A stretch of DNA of 49,999 nt from the IMG/VR virus record IMGVR_UViG_3300023181_000040, positions 1-49,999 of that record; one strand, 5' to 3'. Source of the stretch: a virus. Shown in pieces: positions 42,104 through 47,854 of the stretch; the stretch's first letter is position 1; each line of letters opens with the position of its first letter. Position numbers and translations under genes: made by a program. A model generated the notes under the pieces. It had not been told where the DNA came from, searched no databases, and worked only from the letters and a program-made list of their open reading frames with translations.

Positions 42104-42674
42104 GGGTCAGTTCGGTTTTTGTGCTAATGTGCTTCCATGTTGCTCCATTTTCAATCAGGGTAATTGTAGTTCTAGACACTTCAAATAGGGCAGAAACTTT
42201 GTCATGTGTCCAGCCTTCTAATAATAATTTCTTGATTGCAATCACACATCTTTCATTCAGCTTTGCGCTTGCCACTCGACTACCTTTTGCCAATAACCCC
42301 TCTCGTTGTGCGTGCTCATGATTATAGGCATCCGTACACCATTCAAGATTATCAAAACGATTGTTTTTCTTATTCCCGTCAATGTGGTTAACTACATTGA
42401 AATTGTGTGGGTTTTCTACAAACTCAATAGCTACAAGCCTGTGGATAGTTTTGTTCTTTGAGCCATTATCGTTGTATGGTTGAACGAAGTAATAGCCGAA
42501 TTTTGTCAGCTGCTGTTTTAGCAATTTTGACTCATAAAGCCTGAAATGCTCTTCTCGTGTAACGGAGTGCAAATACCTAATCTTTCTTTCTAAAGAGCGT
42601 ACTCTGCCGCAGTTTGAAATTTCGTAATTAGGATAACCAGTAATTGGCTTCCAGACTTCCTCTATATATTCCAT
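42072..42674 (-). CDS. NUMOD4-HNH homing endonuclease (free-standing)
   Basis: A 200-residue homing endonuclease. A NUMOD4 N-terminus (EEVWKPITGYPNYEISNCGR) is followed by HNH (H78, the NHIDGNKKNN block around H97, then DNLEWCT). A C-terminal helix-turn-helix (LLLEGWTHDKVSALFEVSRT) gives DNA specificity. No intron or inteffn-like host gene surrounds it, so it is free-standing. It lies directly downstream of the interleaved inverted repeats at 42686-42797. The first Met (42698) lies inside those repeats; the ATG at 42674 fits NUMOD4. Confidence 0.85.
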   Translation of the reverse strand: MEYIEEVWKPITGYPNYEISNCGRVRSLERKIRYLHSVTREEHFRLYESKLLKQQLTKFGYYFVQPYNDNGSKNKTIHRLVAIEFVENPHNFNVVNHIDGNKKNNRFDNLEWCTDAYNHEHAQREGLLAKGSRVASAKLNERCVIAIKKLLLEGWTHDKVSALFEVSRTTITLIENGATWKHISTKTELTHDTDTIQQAR

Positions 42675-42685
42675 AAAATGAAAAT

Positions 42686-42797
42686 GCCCTGCATGCAAGA
42701 GGCTTACCAGACATCATCCTAAAAGGAAGTTTCTGCTCTTGCACGCCAGGGCGTATTCTAAATATTGTAATAGGGAACATGGATGATGTAGGTAAGC
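42686..42797 (-). ncRNA. Two interleaved long inverted repeats (possible pseudoknot) before the homing endonuclease
   Basis: Arm A (42686-42701) pairs with A' (42736-42752): ~15 bp with one bulge and one mismatch. Arm B (42702-42719) pairs with B' (42781-42797): 9 bp plus 7 bp around a 2x1 internal loop. The order is A-B-A'-B', so both pairings together make a pseudoknot, or they form a switch. It lies between the stop of the upstream gene (42816) and the endonuclease start (42674), within its leader. It could control translation as hairpins do for T4 endonuclease genes. Confidence 0.6.
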
Positions 42798-42815
42798 ACT
42801 GCGAAGGTATAAATT

Positions 42816-43223
42816 CTATGGGTTATATTCAAGTTCTTTGCCGGATAAACTGAAAAAGAGGTTTTGCAACTGGTGCAGACATTCTATTATTTTGCTTGCG
42901 CGGTGGTACTCATCATCCGATGCTGAAAAATATAGCCGTGCACCTTTCCCATCGGCAAAGAATGCCCATCTTTCATGAATCAGCTCTACGCCATAAGATG
43001 TTTTCTCAAACCCACACTTCTCCAGCACGTCCGGCGTGAGGGGGATGGGATGGATTTTATCTATCCACTTGCCCACTGTGTTGCCTTCTAAGATGTCGTC
43101 GGGTATATCAATTGCGCCGCGGTGTCGCTCGCTGGTTCGGTGCGGGTCTATGCCTTGTACTTGCACTGGTTTGCCATCGCACAGCACCCAATTCTTTATG
43201 CGGAGTTCGTTAGTTGGTATCAT
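42816..43223 (-). CDS. Conserved Bacteroidota phage protein (135 aa)
   Basis: A 135-residue protein. The N-terminus NELRIKNWVLCDGKPVQVQG and the C-terminal HQLQNLFFSLSGKELEY are a pattern I recognise from a widespread Bacteroidota (phage/prophage) hypothetical family. In between lies PIPLTPDVLEKCGFEKT. Function unknown. Overlaps the small membrane gene upstream by 14 nt. Confidence 0.7.
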   Translation of the reverse strand: MIPTNELRIKNWVLCDGKPVQVQGIDPHRTSERHRGAIDIPDDILEGNTVGKWIDKIHPIPLTPDVLEKCGFEKTSYGVELIHERWAFFADGKGARLYFSASDDEYHRASKIIECLHQLQNLFFSLSGKELEYNP

Positions 43224-43320
43224 GGTCGTTTAGTTTATGAAATGGGAACAGCCAGCGCCCTTCCAAGTAGGTGAGCATGCAATATCCTATTAAGAATAGT
43301 GTCAGCATTATTTTTATCAT
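43210..43320 (-). CDS. Tiny membrane peptide (36 aa)
   Basis: A 36-residue ORF (MIKIMLTLFLIGYCMLTYLE then a polar tail) with one membrane segment. Start coupled (ATGA) to the upstream stop and its end overlaps the next start. Confidence 0.45.
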   Translation of the reverse strand: MIKIMLTLFLIGYCMLTYLEGRWLFPFHKLNDHDTN

Positions 43321-43715
43321 GGGACGGGTGGTTTGGGGAGGTGCATGAAATGTGTTGGTTTCTCAGAGCCTTCAAGCCTCCCGCCACCAGTATAATGTGA
43401 ATAAAACCAATCTTTCTGTTCTGCGTCATCTTCTGTAATCTCCATTTCTTTTATTTTTTGCTCAGAAAACAGTTCAGTGATAGAAGTGTAGGATATGAGC
43501 ATTATCCCAGCATCTTCTCTGTAACCTAACACCTCCGTCCCATCTTTCGGCGCATCCGCTATCGGCAACCAATCCTTCCCGTAATGCGCTGCGGCAAGGG
43601 TGGCGCAGGAAAGGGCAGCCTGTGAGAGAGCAGCGTAAGGTATTAGGTTGCCGGTTGGGGTTGCGCCCTCAACATACTGCTCTATCGCAGCCTGCATTTG
43701 TTCTTTCAGTTTCAT
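43317..43715 (-). CDS. DUF551-like protein (132 aa)
   Basis: A 132-residue protein. The helical N-terminus is followed by a DUF551-like domain (WLPIADAPKDGTEVLGYRED ... THFMHLPKPP). Related tails occur at 3785-4309, 44492-44800 and 47847-48215, so the module is shared across both strands. Function unknown. Confidence 0.65.
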   Translation of the reverse strand: MKLKEQMQAAIEQYVEGATPTGNLIPYAALSQAALSCATLAAAHYGKDWLPIADAPKDGTEVLGYREDAGIMLISYTSITELFSEQKIKEMEITEDDAEQKDWFYSHYTGGGRLEGSEKPTHFMHLPKPPVP

Positions 43716-43966
43716 TAGTCCTTATTTGAAATGGTGAAGGGGATGTCGATTGTGAGGGGGATAAAGTCGTTCTTGTCCCACTGGTGAGAGTAAAATCCAG
43801 TTGGGAAAGTGGGGCAAGGCATACAGGTGCCGCTGAAATTACAAGGGGTTTGGTCTGCGGTGGTTAGCACAACCGTGTCCGGCCTCTCTGTATGTTGCAC
43901 CCATTGCGGCTTGCCCCAATCAATCGGTTCTTCTGCCGCCTGCTGCGGGATGGTTAGTTTGAGCAT
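43715..43966 (-). CDS. Hypothetical protein (83 aa)
   Basis: An 83-residue protein with a CNFSGTCMPCP cluster and Trp-rich strands. Joined to both neighbours by short overlaps (1 nt and 13 nt). No family recognised. Confidence 0.5.
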   Translation of the reverse strand: MLKLTIPQQAAEEPIDWGKPQWVQHTERPDTVVLTTADQTPCNFSGTCMPCPTFPTGFYSHQWDKNDFIPLTIDIPFTISNKD

Positions 43967-44487
43967 GGTTGTGCGTTTGCGAGGGTTTGAATAAGGTAGG
44001 CAGCCATAGGGTGCGAATCAGGAAGGCCGACAGATGCAAGGAAATGCTCATTCTCTGATGCGTACATTGCAGCCATCCTGCTTTTATTCTTTACTGAAAA
44101 TTCAGCATTTGCAATACGGTCGCACACCTTTACAAATACAGCGCAAGCGTTGGCGCGTATGCCTTCATAATATTTTGCGTTAGCACGCTCTTCGCGGTTG
44201 CGTCCTTTCTCGTTTGTGAGAGCATAGACCACCTCTGCAACCTCTTTCCCAAAAATATGCTTTATGTCGTTGTAGGTCTTACGTGCATCTTCAATCGCAT
44301 CGTGCAACCATGCTGCACAGATTGCCTTTTCGCGGAGTTCAGCAGGCAGTAGGGCAATGAATTTAATCGCGGTGTCAGCTACCATTTGCAGGTGTACGCT
44401 GTACGGATAGCTACCCGAATATTTCTGATTGGCGTATATGTCGTGCCAGTTTATGGCGAACGATCTTGCCTTCTGTGTAGGTTTCAT
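43954..44487 (-). CDS. HD-domain (p)ppGpp hydrolase-like protein (MESH1-type)
   Basis: A 177-residue HD phosphohydrolase. Metal and catalytic residues appear in order as H32 (YPYSVH), H62-D63 (AAWLHDAIED, with D67) and D123 (VKVCDRIAN). This resembles the hydrolase half of SpoT and small MESH1 enzymes. It would remove the alarmone (p)ppGpp and damp the stringent response during infection. Substrate is inferred from motif resemblance; other nucleotides are possible. Confidence 0.75.
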   Translation of the reverse strand: MKPTQKARSFAINWHDIYANQKYSGSYPYSVHLQMVADTAIKFIALLPAELREKAICAAWLHDAIEDARKTYNDIKHIFGKEVAEVVYALTNEKGRNREERANAKYYEGIRANACAVFVKVCDRIANAEFSVKNKSRMAAMYASENEHFLASVGLPDSHPMAAYLIQTLANAQPCSN

Positions 44488-44491
44488 ACTT

Positions 44492-44800
44492 TCATTTTCT
44501 TTTTAACCGCTTCTGCAAGGGCTGTGGCGGCGATGGATTGGGATAGGATGTTATGGGCGTTGCCATATTGGGATTGCTGTCGTATGGTGACCAATGTGTT
44601 GGATTGATTGGGGTATTCACTATTGAAGGAAATTCTCCTGCCAAACGATGTGGATCACACGTTATGTACCATGTCATAATGTTGCCACAAAAACCGAATT
44701 TCCCAAGCACAGGCCTGTCAAGCGTCGGGTCTTTCAGCCAAATCACCTTTCCTTTTCGTGGGGCGATAGACATTTCTCTCCAATATTGCTCCCTACTCAT
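44492..44800 (-). CDS. DUF551-like small protein (102 aa)
   Basis: A 102-residue protein with WREMSIAPRKGKVIWLKDPT near the start and a PTHWSPYD ending of the domain, then a Pro/Lys-rich tail. It matches the DUF551-like layout of the other copies. Function unknown. Overlaps the upstream gene by 8 nt. Confidence 0.55.
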   Translation of the reverse strand: MSREQYWREMSIAPRKGKVIWLKDPTLDRPVLGKFGFCGNIMTWYITCDPHRLAGEFPSIVNTPINPTHWSPYDSNPNMATPITSYPNPSPPQPLQKRLKRK

Positions 44801-44981
44801 AGCGTCCTGAAATGGTATTGTGAAGGCAGCCCATCACGTAATTTGATTGTAACATTGCATCGTATGGGTCTTGGGCATCCAGCTTATCAATGACCTTTTC
44901 AAGCATCCTTCTCAGTGTATCACGCCTGCTATCCCAGTTTTGTTTTTGAGCAGAGGCGTAGTCCTCATTTTCTTGTTCCAT
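44793..44981 (-). CDS. Hypothetical helical protein (62 aa)
   Basis: A 62-residue acidic helical protein (RDTLRRMLEKVIDKLDAQDP). The ATG at 44981 lies 11 nt after the regulator stop; a longer frame from 45038 would overlap it. No family recognised. Confidence 0.5.
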   Translation of the reverse strand: MEQENEDYASAQKQNWDSRRDTLRRMLEKVIDKLDAQDPYDAMLQSNYVMGCLHNTISGRYE

Positions 44982-44992
44982 GATGTGTATAT

Positions 44993-45193
44993 TTATTTGG
45001 TGAAAAATACTGCGGCTGCCTTCCCTATCCATGCGCACAAAATGCAGAAAGTGTCCATATCAACTTTCCCGCCCCGCTCTACGCGGCTATGTGTGGCTGC
45101 GGACACCCCCGTGATGGATGCGGTCACCCTTAGCGGCGTATCACACCTTTGCCGCCTTACAGCCTTTGCGAATAATTCTCGGTTAAACTTCAT
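44993..45193 (-). CDS. Small XRE-family helix-turn-helix regulator (66 aa)
   Basis: A 66-residue Cro/CI-type regulator; the helix-turn-helix is about residues 20-40 (LRVTASITGVSAATHSRVER) followed by MDTFCILCAWIG. It has no protease or dimerisation domain. It heads the leftward operon and is divergent from the gene at 45262. The intervening region has a perfect palindrome and repeated half-sites, which suggests self-regulation. No integrase is present, so classical lysogeny is unproven. Confidence 0.75.
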   Translation of the reverse strand: MKFNRELFAKAVRRQRCDTPLRVTASITGVSAATHSRVERGGKVDMDTFCILCAWIGKAAAVFFTK

Positions 45194-45210
45194 GGTGCAA
45201 TATTAAATCA

Positions 45211-45257
45211 GTTGCGCAACATAAACAACCTAAATGGGCACAAACAACGTAATTTTG
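45211..45257. promoter_or_regulatory. Operator-like region between XRE regulator and rightward gene
   Basis: Perfect palindrome GTTGCGCAAC (45211-45220), then two direct repeats ATAAACAAC and ACAAACAAC (45221-45229 and 45240-45248). Rightward -7 box TAATTTTG (45250-45257) ends 4 nt before the ATG at 45262. A leftward box TAATATTG (about 45203-45196) lies on the other side of the palindrome. A related sequence (GCACAAACA) precedes the endolysin promoter at 46024. Confidence 0.6.
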
Positions 45258-45261
45258 GCTA

Positions 45262-45531
45262 ATGAACTACACCGACCTCACAGCAGCAGCCCAACAGGAC
45301 GGGCGGGTGATGCACCTTACTACCGAACTAGTCAACGCGGGCGTATTGGTGCCGCGCATACAGGAGCTGATATTGCAGGCCATTCCCGACACGGGCAACC
45401 ACTATGCAGATGATGCCATTGAATGGGCTGTGGGGCGGATTCTAAAGGCGTTGCAGGCCGAATTGAAGCGGGCGTTACGGAAGGAGCCTACATGGTGGGG
45501 GGCGCGGTTGCTGCGGTACCTGTTTGGGTAA
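45262..45531 (+). CDS. Hypothetical protein divergent from the regulator (89 aa)
   Basis: An 89-residue helical protein with a basic C-terminus. It is expressed opposite to the XRE gene and would share its operator region. Cro-like genes occupy this position in lambdoid phages, but no helix-turn-helix is clear. It is followed by the non-coding locus at 45532-46055. Confidence 0.55.
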   Translation: MNYTDLTAAAQQDGRVMHLTTELVNAGVLVPRIQELILQAIPDTGNHYADDAIEWAVGRILKALQAELKRALRKEPTWWGARLLRYLFG

Positions 45532-45537
45532 TAAGAA

Positions 45538-45558
45538 AGCCCACTGGTTAGGTGGGCT
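45538..45558. terminator. Terminator T3 (leftward)
   Basis: Perfect 7-bp stem AGCCCAC / GTGGGCT (45538-45544 with 45552-45558), 7-nt loop. Leftward it is followed by TTTCTTATT; rightward there is no T-tract. It would end leftward RNA from the promoters at 45.8-46.0 kb, and may also shape the 3' end of the rightward gene. Confidence 0.6.
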
Positions 45559-45563
45559 TAGGC

Positions 45564-45698
45564 GTGTGGCATGGGTTCAACTAAGATTAGTATGAACCGC
45601 TGGCTTGGCAGGCGGATTCTCCACACCTTAGAGAGGTTCAATAAATCCCATAAATGGGCGTTCCTTTGGCGAACTGCACCTGTTTACCCTCTCACCAC
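45564..45698 (-). ncRNA. Highly structured non-coding segment
   Basis: Outer stem GTGTGG/CCACAC (45564-45569 with 45621-45626) encloses a long hairpin GGTTCA..TGAACC (45574-45579 with 45593-45598, extended by ACTA/TAGT) and a second GC-rich hairpin near 45599-45613. Next come GAGAG/CTCTC-type outer pairing (45631-45692) around CCCA-taaa-TGGG (45648-45659). There is no ORF of note. The segment lies downstream of leftward promoter P2, so it may be the body of a small RNA. Confidence 0.45.
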
Positions 45699-45702
45699 AA
45701 AA

Positions 45703-45719
45703 CCCCGCAAGAAGCGGGG
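45703..45719 (-). terminator. Terminator T2 (leftward)
   Basis: CCCCGC / GCGGGG (45703-45708 with 45714-45719), 5-nt loop. On the leftward strand it is followed by TTTTG. Terminates RNA from P2 after about 70 nt, unless read through to T3. Confidence 0.7.
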
Positions 45720-45776
45720 CAGTGTGTTACGCGGGACGGCGTAGCTGATGAAAGGGGGGACTTTGTGTTGCAATTG

Positions 45777-45806
45777 CAAAGATACCAACTCCCGCCACAC
45801 CACAAA
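45777..45806 (-). promoter_or_regulatory. Leftward promoter P2 (TTTG-N18-TATCTTTG)
   Basis: On the minus strand TTTG (45806-45803), 18 nt, TATCTTTG (45784-45777). The 12 bases TTTTGTGGTGTG at its upstream end are identical to those of P1 at 46016-46005, with the same 18-nt spacing. Downstream there is no start codon with a meaningful frame before T2, so a non-coding RNA is likely. Confidence 0.7.
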
Positions 45807-45835
45807 ACAGATTGGTCATGAACTACACGAAAAAA

Positions 45836-45856
45836 GCCACTACATTTCGCAGTGGC
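45836..45856 (-). terminator. Terminator T1 (leftward, possibly bidirectional)
   Basis: GCCACT / AGTGGC (45836-45841 with 45851-45856), 9-nt loop, leftward T6. Rightward it is followed by CTTTT, so some bidirectional function is possible. Ends the P1 transcript after about 150 nt. Confidence 0.8.
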
Positions 45857-45878
45857 CTTTTAAAGTAAAATTTCTTCC

Positions 45879-46007
45879 TTATTCTATTTTTGCCTTTTCG
45901 GCTTCCTTTACGCGTTTACTCTGGATTACGTTACATGATTGACAGTCCGGTTTAGTGCACGATGCGTTACGGTATCTTAGAACACCAAAGGTACGCACCC
46001 ATTTCAC
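45879..46007 (-). CDS. Possible small Cys-motif peptide under P1
   Basis: An open frame ending at 45879 that contains CTKPDCQSC and a basic-acidic helical tail, and stops 23 nt before terminator T1. The only in-frame start candidates (GTG at 46007 or 45998) lie upstream of the expected P1 start site (about 45980), so either the promoter or the coding call is wrong. Listed with low confidence because it is the only coding candidate here. Confidence 0.2.
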   Translation of the reverse strand: MKWVRTFGVLRYRNASCTKPDCQSCNVIQSKRVKEAEKAKIE

Positions 46008-46015
46008 ACCACAAA
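45986..46015 (-). promoter_or_regulatory. Leftward promoter P1 (TTTG-N18-TACCTTTG)
   Basis: On the minus strand TTTG (46015-46012), 18 nt, TACCTTTG (45993-45986). It is the upstream member of a homologous promoter pair with P2 (45777-45806). The transcript would run to T1. Confidence 0.7.
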
Positions 46016-46043
46016 ATCCAATGGCACAAACAGCGTGTTTTTG

Positions 46044-46051
46044 TACCTTTA
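46044..46051 (+). promoter_or_regulatory. -7-like box (TACCTTTA) before the endolysin gene
   Basis: Lies 4 nt before the ATG at 46056. Upstream (46020-46043) is a sequence like that near the XRE operator (AATGGCACAAACA...GTTTTTG), so both genes may answer to the same regulator. Confidence 0.4.
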
Positions 46052-46055
46052 TCAC

Positions 46056-46685
46056 ATGACCCGCTCCGAAATCCAGCAGATACAGACAGCCCTTAACGCA
46101 GCATTGCCCGACCTGCCGCGATTGGCTCCGGACGGATTAATCGGTGCCAAGAGCAAGGCCGCACTCATGGCATGGGAAACGCGGCGCGGACTGGCACCGG
46201 TTGCGGACTTTGAACGGGCTTATGGGGTGATGTTCCCGGCGCAAGAGAAGCCTTTCCCGCGCAACATAAAGTATCTTGTCCTGCATTGCGCCGCTACACA
46301 GCCGGATGCGACGATTGAGAGCATACAGCGATATTGGCGGGTTAACTTAGGGTGGAAGGCTCCCGGTTATCACTGGCTGATTTCTGCCGATGGCGTTGCC
46401 CACGCATTGCAGCCAATAGAGAAGTCATCCAACGGCGTTGCAGGCTACAACAGCACGTCTATACACATCAGCTACATCGGGGGCATAGACCGTAACGGGA
46501 AGCCCAAAGACACACGCACCGAGGCGCAAAAAGTAACGCAGCTACGGTTACTCCGCGAACTACGGGTTAAGTTCCCAAAGGCTCGTATATTGGGTCATCG
46601 GGACTTCCCCAGCGTTTCAAAGGCCTGCCCTTCCTTTGACGTGAAATCATGGGTTGAGGCGAATGGGATAAAGGCGAATCCGTAA
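46056..46685 (+). CDS. Endolysin: N-acetylmuramoyl-L-alanine amidase with PG-binding domain
   Basis: A 209-residue lysin. Residues 1-55 are a peptidoglycan-binding-type helical domain (ALNAALPDLPRLAPDGLIGA). Residues ~70-200 are an amidase_2/T7-lysozyme-like domain with zinc ligands H77 (YLVLHCA), H181 (LGHRDFP) and C191 (ACPSFD). It cuts the amide bond between MurNAc and L-Ala. No signal peptide, so it needs a holin. It lies away from the holin-like genes, with its own start-proximal -7 box and terminator. Confidence 0.9.
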   Translation: MTRSEIQQIQTALNAALPDLPRLAPDGLIGAKSKAALMAWETRRGLAPVADFERAYGVMFPAQEKPFPRNIKYLVLHCAATQPDATIESIQRYWRVNLGWKAPGYHWLISADGVAHALQPIEKSSNGVAGYNSTSIHISYIGGIDRNGKPKDTRTEAQKVTQLRLLRELRVKFPKARILGHRDFPSVSKACPSFDVKSWVEANGIKANP

Positions 46686-46714
46686 TACCACTATTCAGAT
46701 AGCATCTGTTGACC

Positions 46715-46742
46715 CCCGCCACACATCATGGCGGGTCTTTTT
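46715..46742 (+). terminator. Terminator after the endolysin gene
   Basis: CCCGCCA / TGGCGGG (46715-46721 with 46729-46735), 7-nt loop, then TCTTTTTA. It isolates the endolysin transcript from the early operon that starts at 46.9 kb. Confidence 0.85.
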
Positions 46743-46868
46743 ATGCCTGAATAGACGCGTTAGACCATGCCTATTCGTGCGGAATCTTGCAGGATAGGCA
46801 ATATTGTCGGTTTGAACAGGTCTATTTATGCCGTTCGTGCCCGTTTTTGGGTTGTTTGGGGCAATGTG

Positions 46869-46899
46869 CTTGCTGGGTTGAAATAGTGTATTACCTTTG
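46869..46899 (+). promoter_or_regulatory. Early rightward promoter
   Basis: CTTG (46869-46872), 19 nt, TACCTTTG (46892-46899), followed by an A-rich leader to the ATG at 46923. This is the best candidate for the main early promoter; the tightly overlapping genes downstream run on past the map join. The ~170 nt from the terminator to here hold repeats of GAATAG/CTATTC but no ORF. Confidence 0.65.
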
Positions 46900-46922
46900 C
46901 ATAACAGAAAAAGAAACGAACA

Positions 46923-47111
46923 ATGGAATTCAAAGAGCCAATCATCCCGTACCGACCCCGAAAGCGATACGCCAATGCTATTCGGGAAGCATTAGACAAG
47001 CATCAAAAGCAGTTCCGGTTGCAGTCCCGCTCTGAAACCATCGAAAGCATCTTTGTTGAATACTTCAAACTTAAACCATGCACCCCATCAGCCCCGAACA
47101 AATCAAACTAG
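46923..47111 (+). CDS. First early gene; possible ribbon-helix-helix protein (62 aa)
   Basis: A 62-residue basic protein. Helices around NAIREALDKHQKQFRLQSRS and ETIESIFVEYFKL resemble a ribbon-helix-helix or ParG-like arrangement, so DNA binding is plausible. Being first after the early promoter, it could be a host takeover or regulatory protein. Overlaps the next gene by 34 nt. Confidence 0.5.
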   Translation: MEFKEPIIPYRPRKRYANAIREALDKHQKQFRLQSRSETIESIFVEYFKLKPCTPSAPNKSN

Positions 47112-47263
47112 GCCTAGCCACACTGGCGGCAATCCTGTTCATGTTGCTCTGGCATCTGTCCAGCCTGAATAAGATGCAACGCGAAATGAACGAAGACGAC
47201 AGCCGGACCGCGGCAGGGCGGGTGAACAATCCTTACTACTTTAAACAAGTTGACCATGAATAA
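47078..47263 (+). CDS. Small single-pass membrane protein (61 aa)
   Basis: A 61-residue protein with one membrane segment (LGLATLAAILFMLLWHLSSL) and a polar tail. Overlaps both neighbours. Function unknown. Confidence 0.55.
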   Translation: MHPISPEQIKLGLATLAAILFMLLWHLSSLNKMQREMNEDDSRTAAGRVNNPYYFKQVDHE

Positions 47264-47432
47264 GAACGTCACGCTATTTGCCGCCTTGTCCATGTTGGCA
47301 GCAGGCGAAGACCCCGGCTATTTCAGCGCTGGTAAGAGGATTCCTGCGCCGGAAAAGCATCCTTCGCCCATGTTCACGCAACCCATCAAACTCTCAAAAA
47401 AGGCAAAGGCCAAACTAAAACGCAAGCAATGA
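47256..47432 (+). CDS. Hypothetical basic-tailed protein (58 aa)
   Basis: A 58-residue protein with a short hydrophobic N-terminus and a strongly basic C-terminus (KLSKKAKAKLKRKQ). ATG 47256 chosen; a TTG at 47250 would add two residues. ATGA overlap with the next gene. Confidence 0.5.
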   Translation: MNKNVTLFAALSMLAAGEDPGYFSAGKRIPAPEKHPSPMFTQPIKLSKKAKAKLKRKQ

Positions 47433-47854
47433 ATAAGAAATTACAAGACCTGACCGTATCAGAAGGAGTTCTATGCAATACGTTGGAGCAGGCGGAAAGA
47501 TTACATGCTGTTGATTCTCGTTTTAACAAAGGGCAGTGGGAGCAAGCGTACCCTGTGTTATTCAAAGATGGCATGTGCTTTGCCCCAAGTCGCTGGGTTA
47601 AATACTACCCCTTCTCCGACTTCTTCCCTGAACCCACGGATGATGCCCCACCCGCTCCCCTGATGGCACAAGACGCAACGCTGCGGGATAGATTTGCCGA
47701 GGTTGCACTGGCAGCCGTGATAAGGAACAATGCCATCAGCGTATTGGAAGGCGGCAGGTATTCCACCATCGATAAGCTGGCAGAGGACGCATATCGCTAC
47801 GCAGACCACATGCTTGCCGCACGTTTACAGGATAAAACCACCACCAATGACTAA
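47429..47854 (+). CDS. Hypothetical protein (141 aa)
   Basis: A 141-residue protein. The C-terminal helical module (EVALAAVIRNNAISVLEGG ... AEDAYRYADHMLAARL) is of a type repeated in phage mosaic proteins. Function unknown. Overlaps the next gene by 8 nt. Confidence 0.55.
   Translation: MNKKLQDLTVSEGVLCNTLEQAERLHAVDSRFNKGQWEQAYPVLFKDGMCFAPSRWVKYYPFSDFFPEPTDDAPPAPLMAQDATLRDRFAEVALAAVIRNNAISVLEGGRYSTIDKLAEDAYRYADHMLAARLQDKTTTND

Noticed and set aside
42072-42815. Group I intron carrying the HNH gene
   Set aside because: No split gene flanks it, both neighbours look complete, and the long A/B stems do not match the P3-P8 core.
45744-45752. CTGATGA, as in a hammerhead ribozyme core
   Set aside because: No matching GAAA or cleavage-site stem could be placed around it; a 7-base match alone is chance.
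46787-47035. 82-codon frame with several Cys
   Set aside because: It starts upstream of the promoter at 46869-46899 and overlaps the first early gene in another frame; no support.
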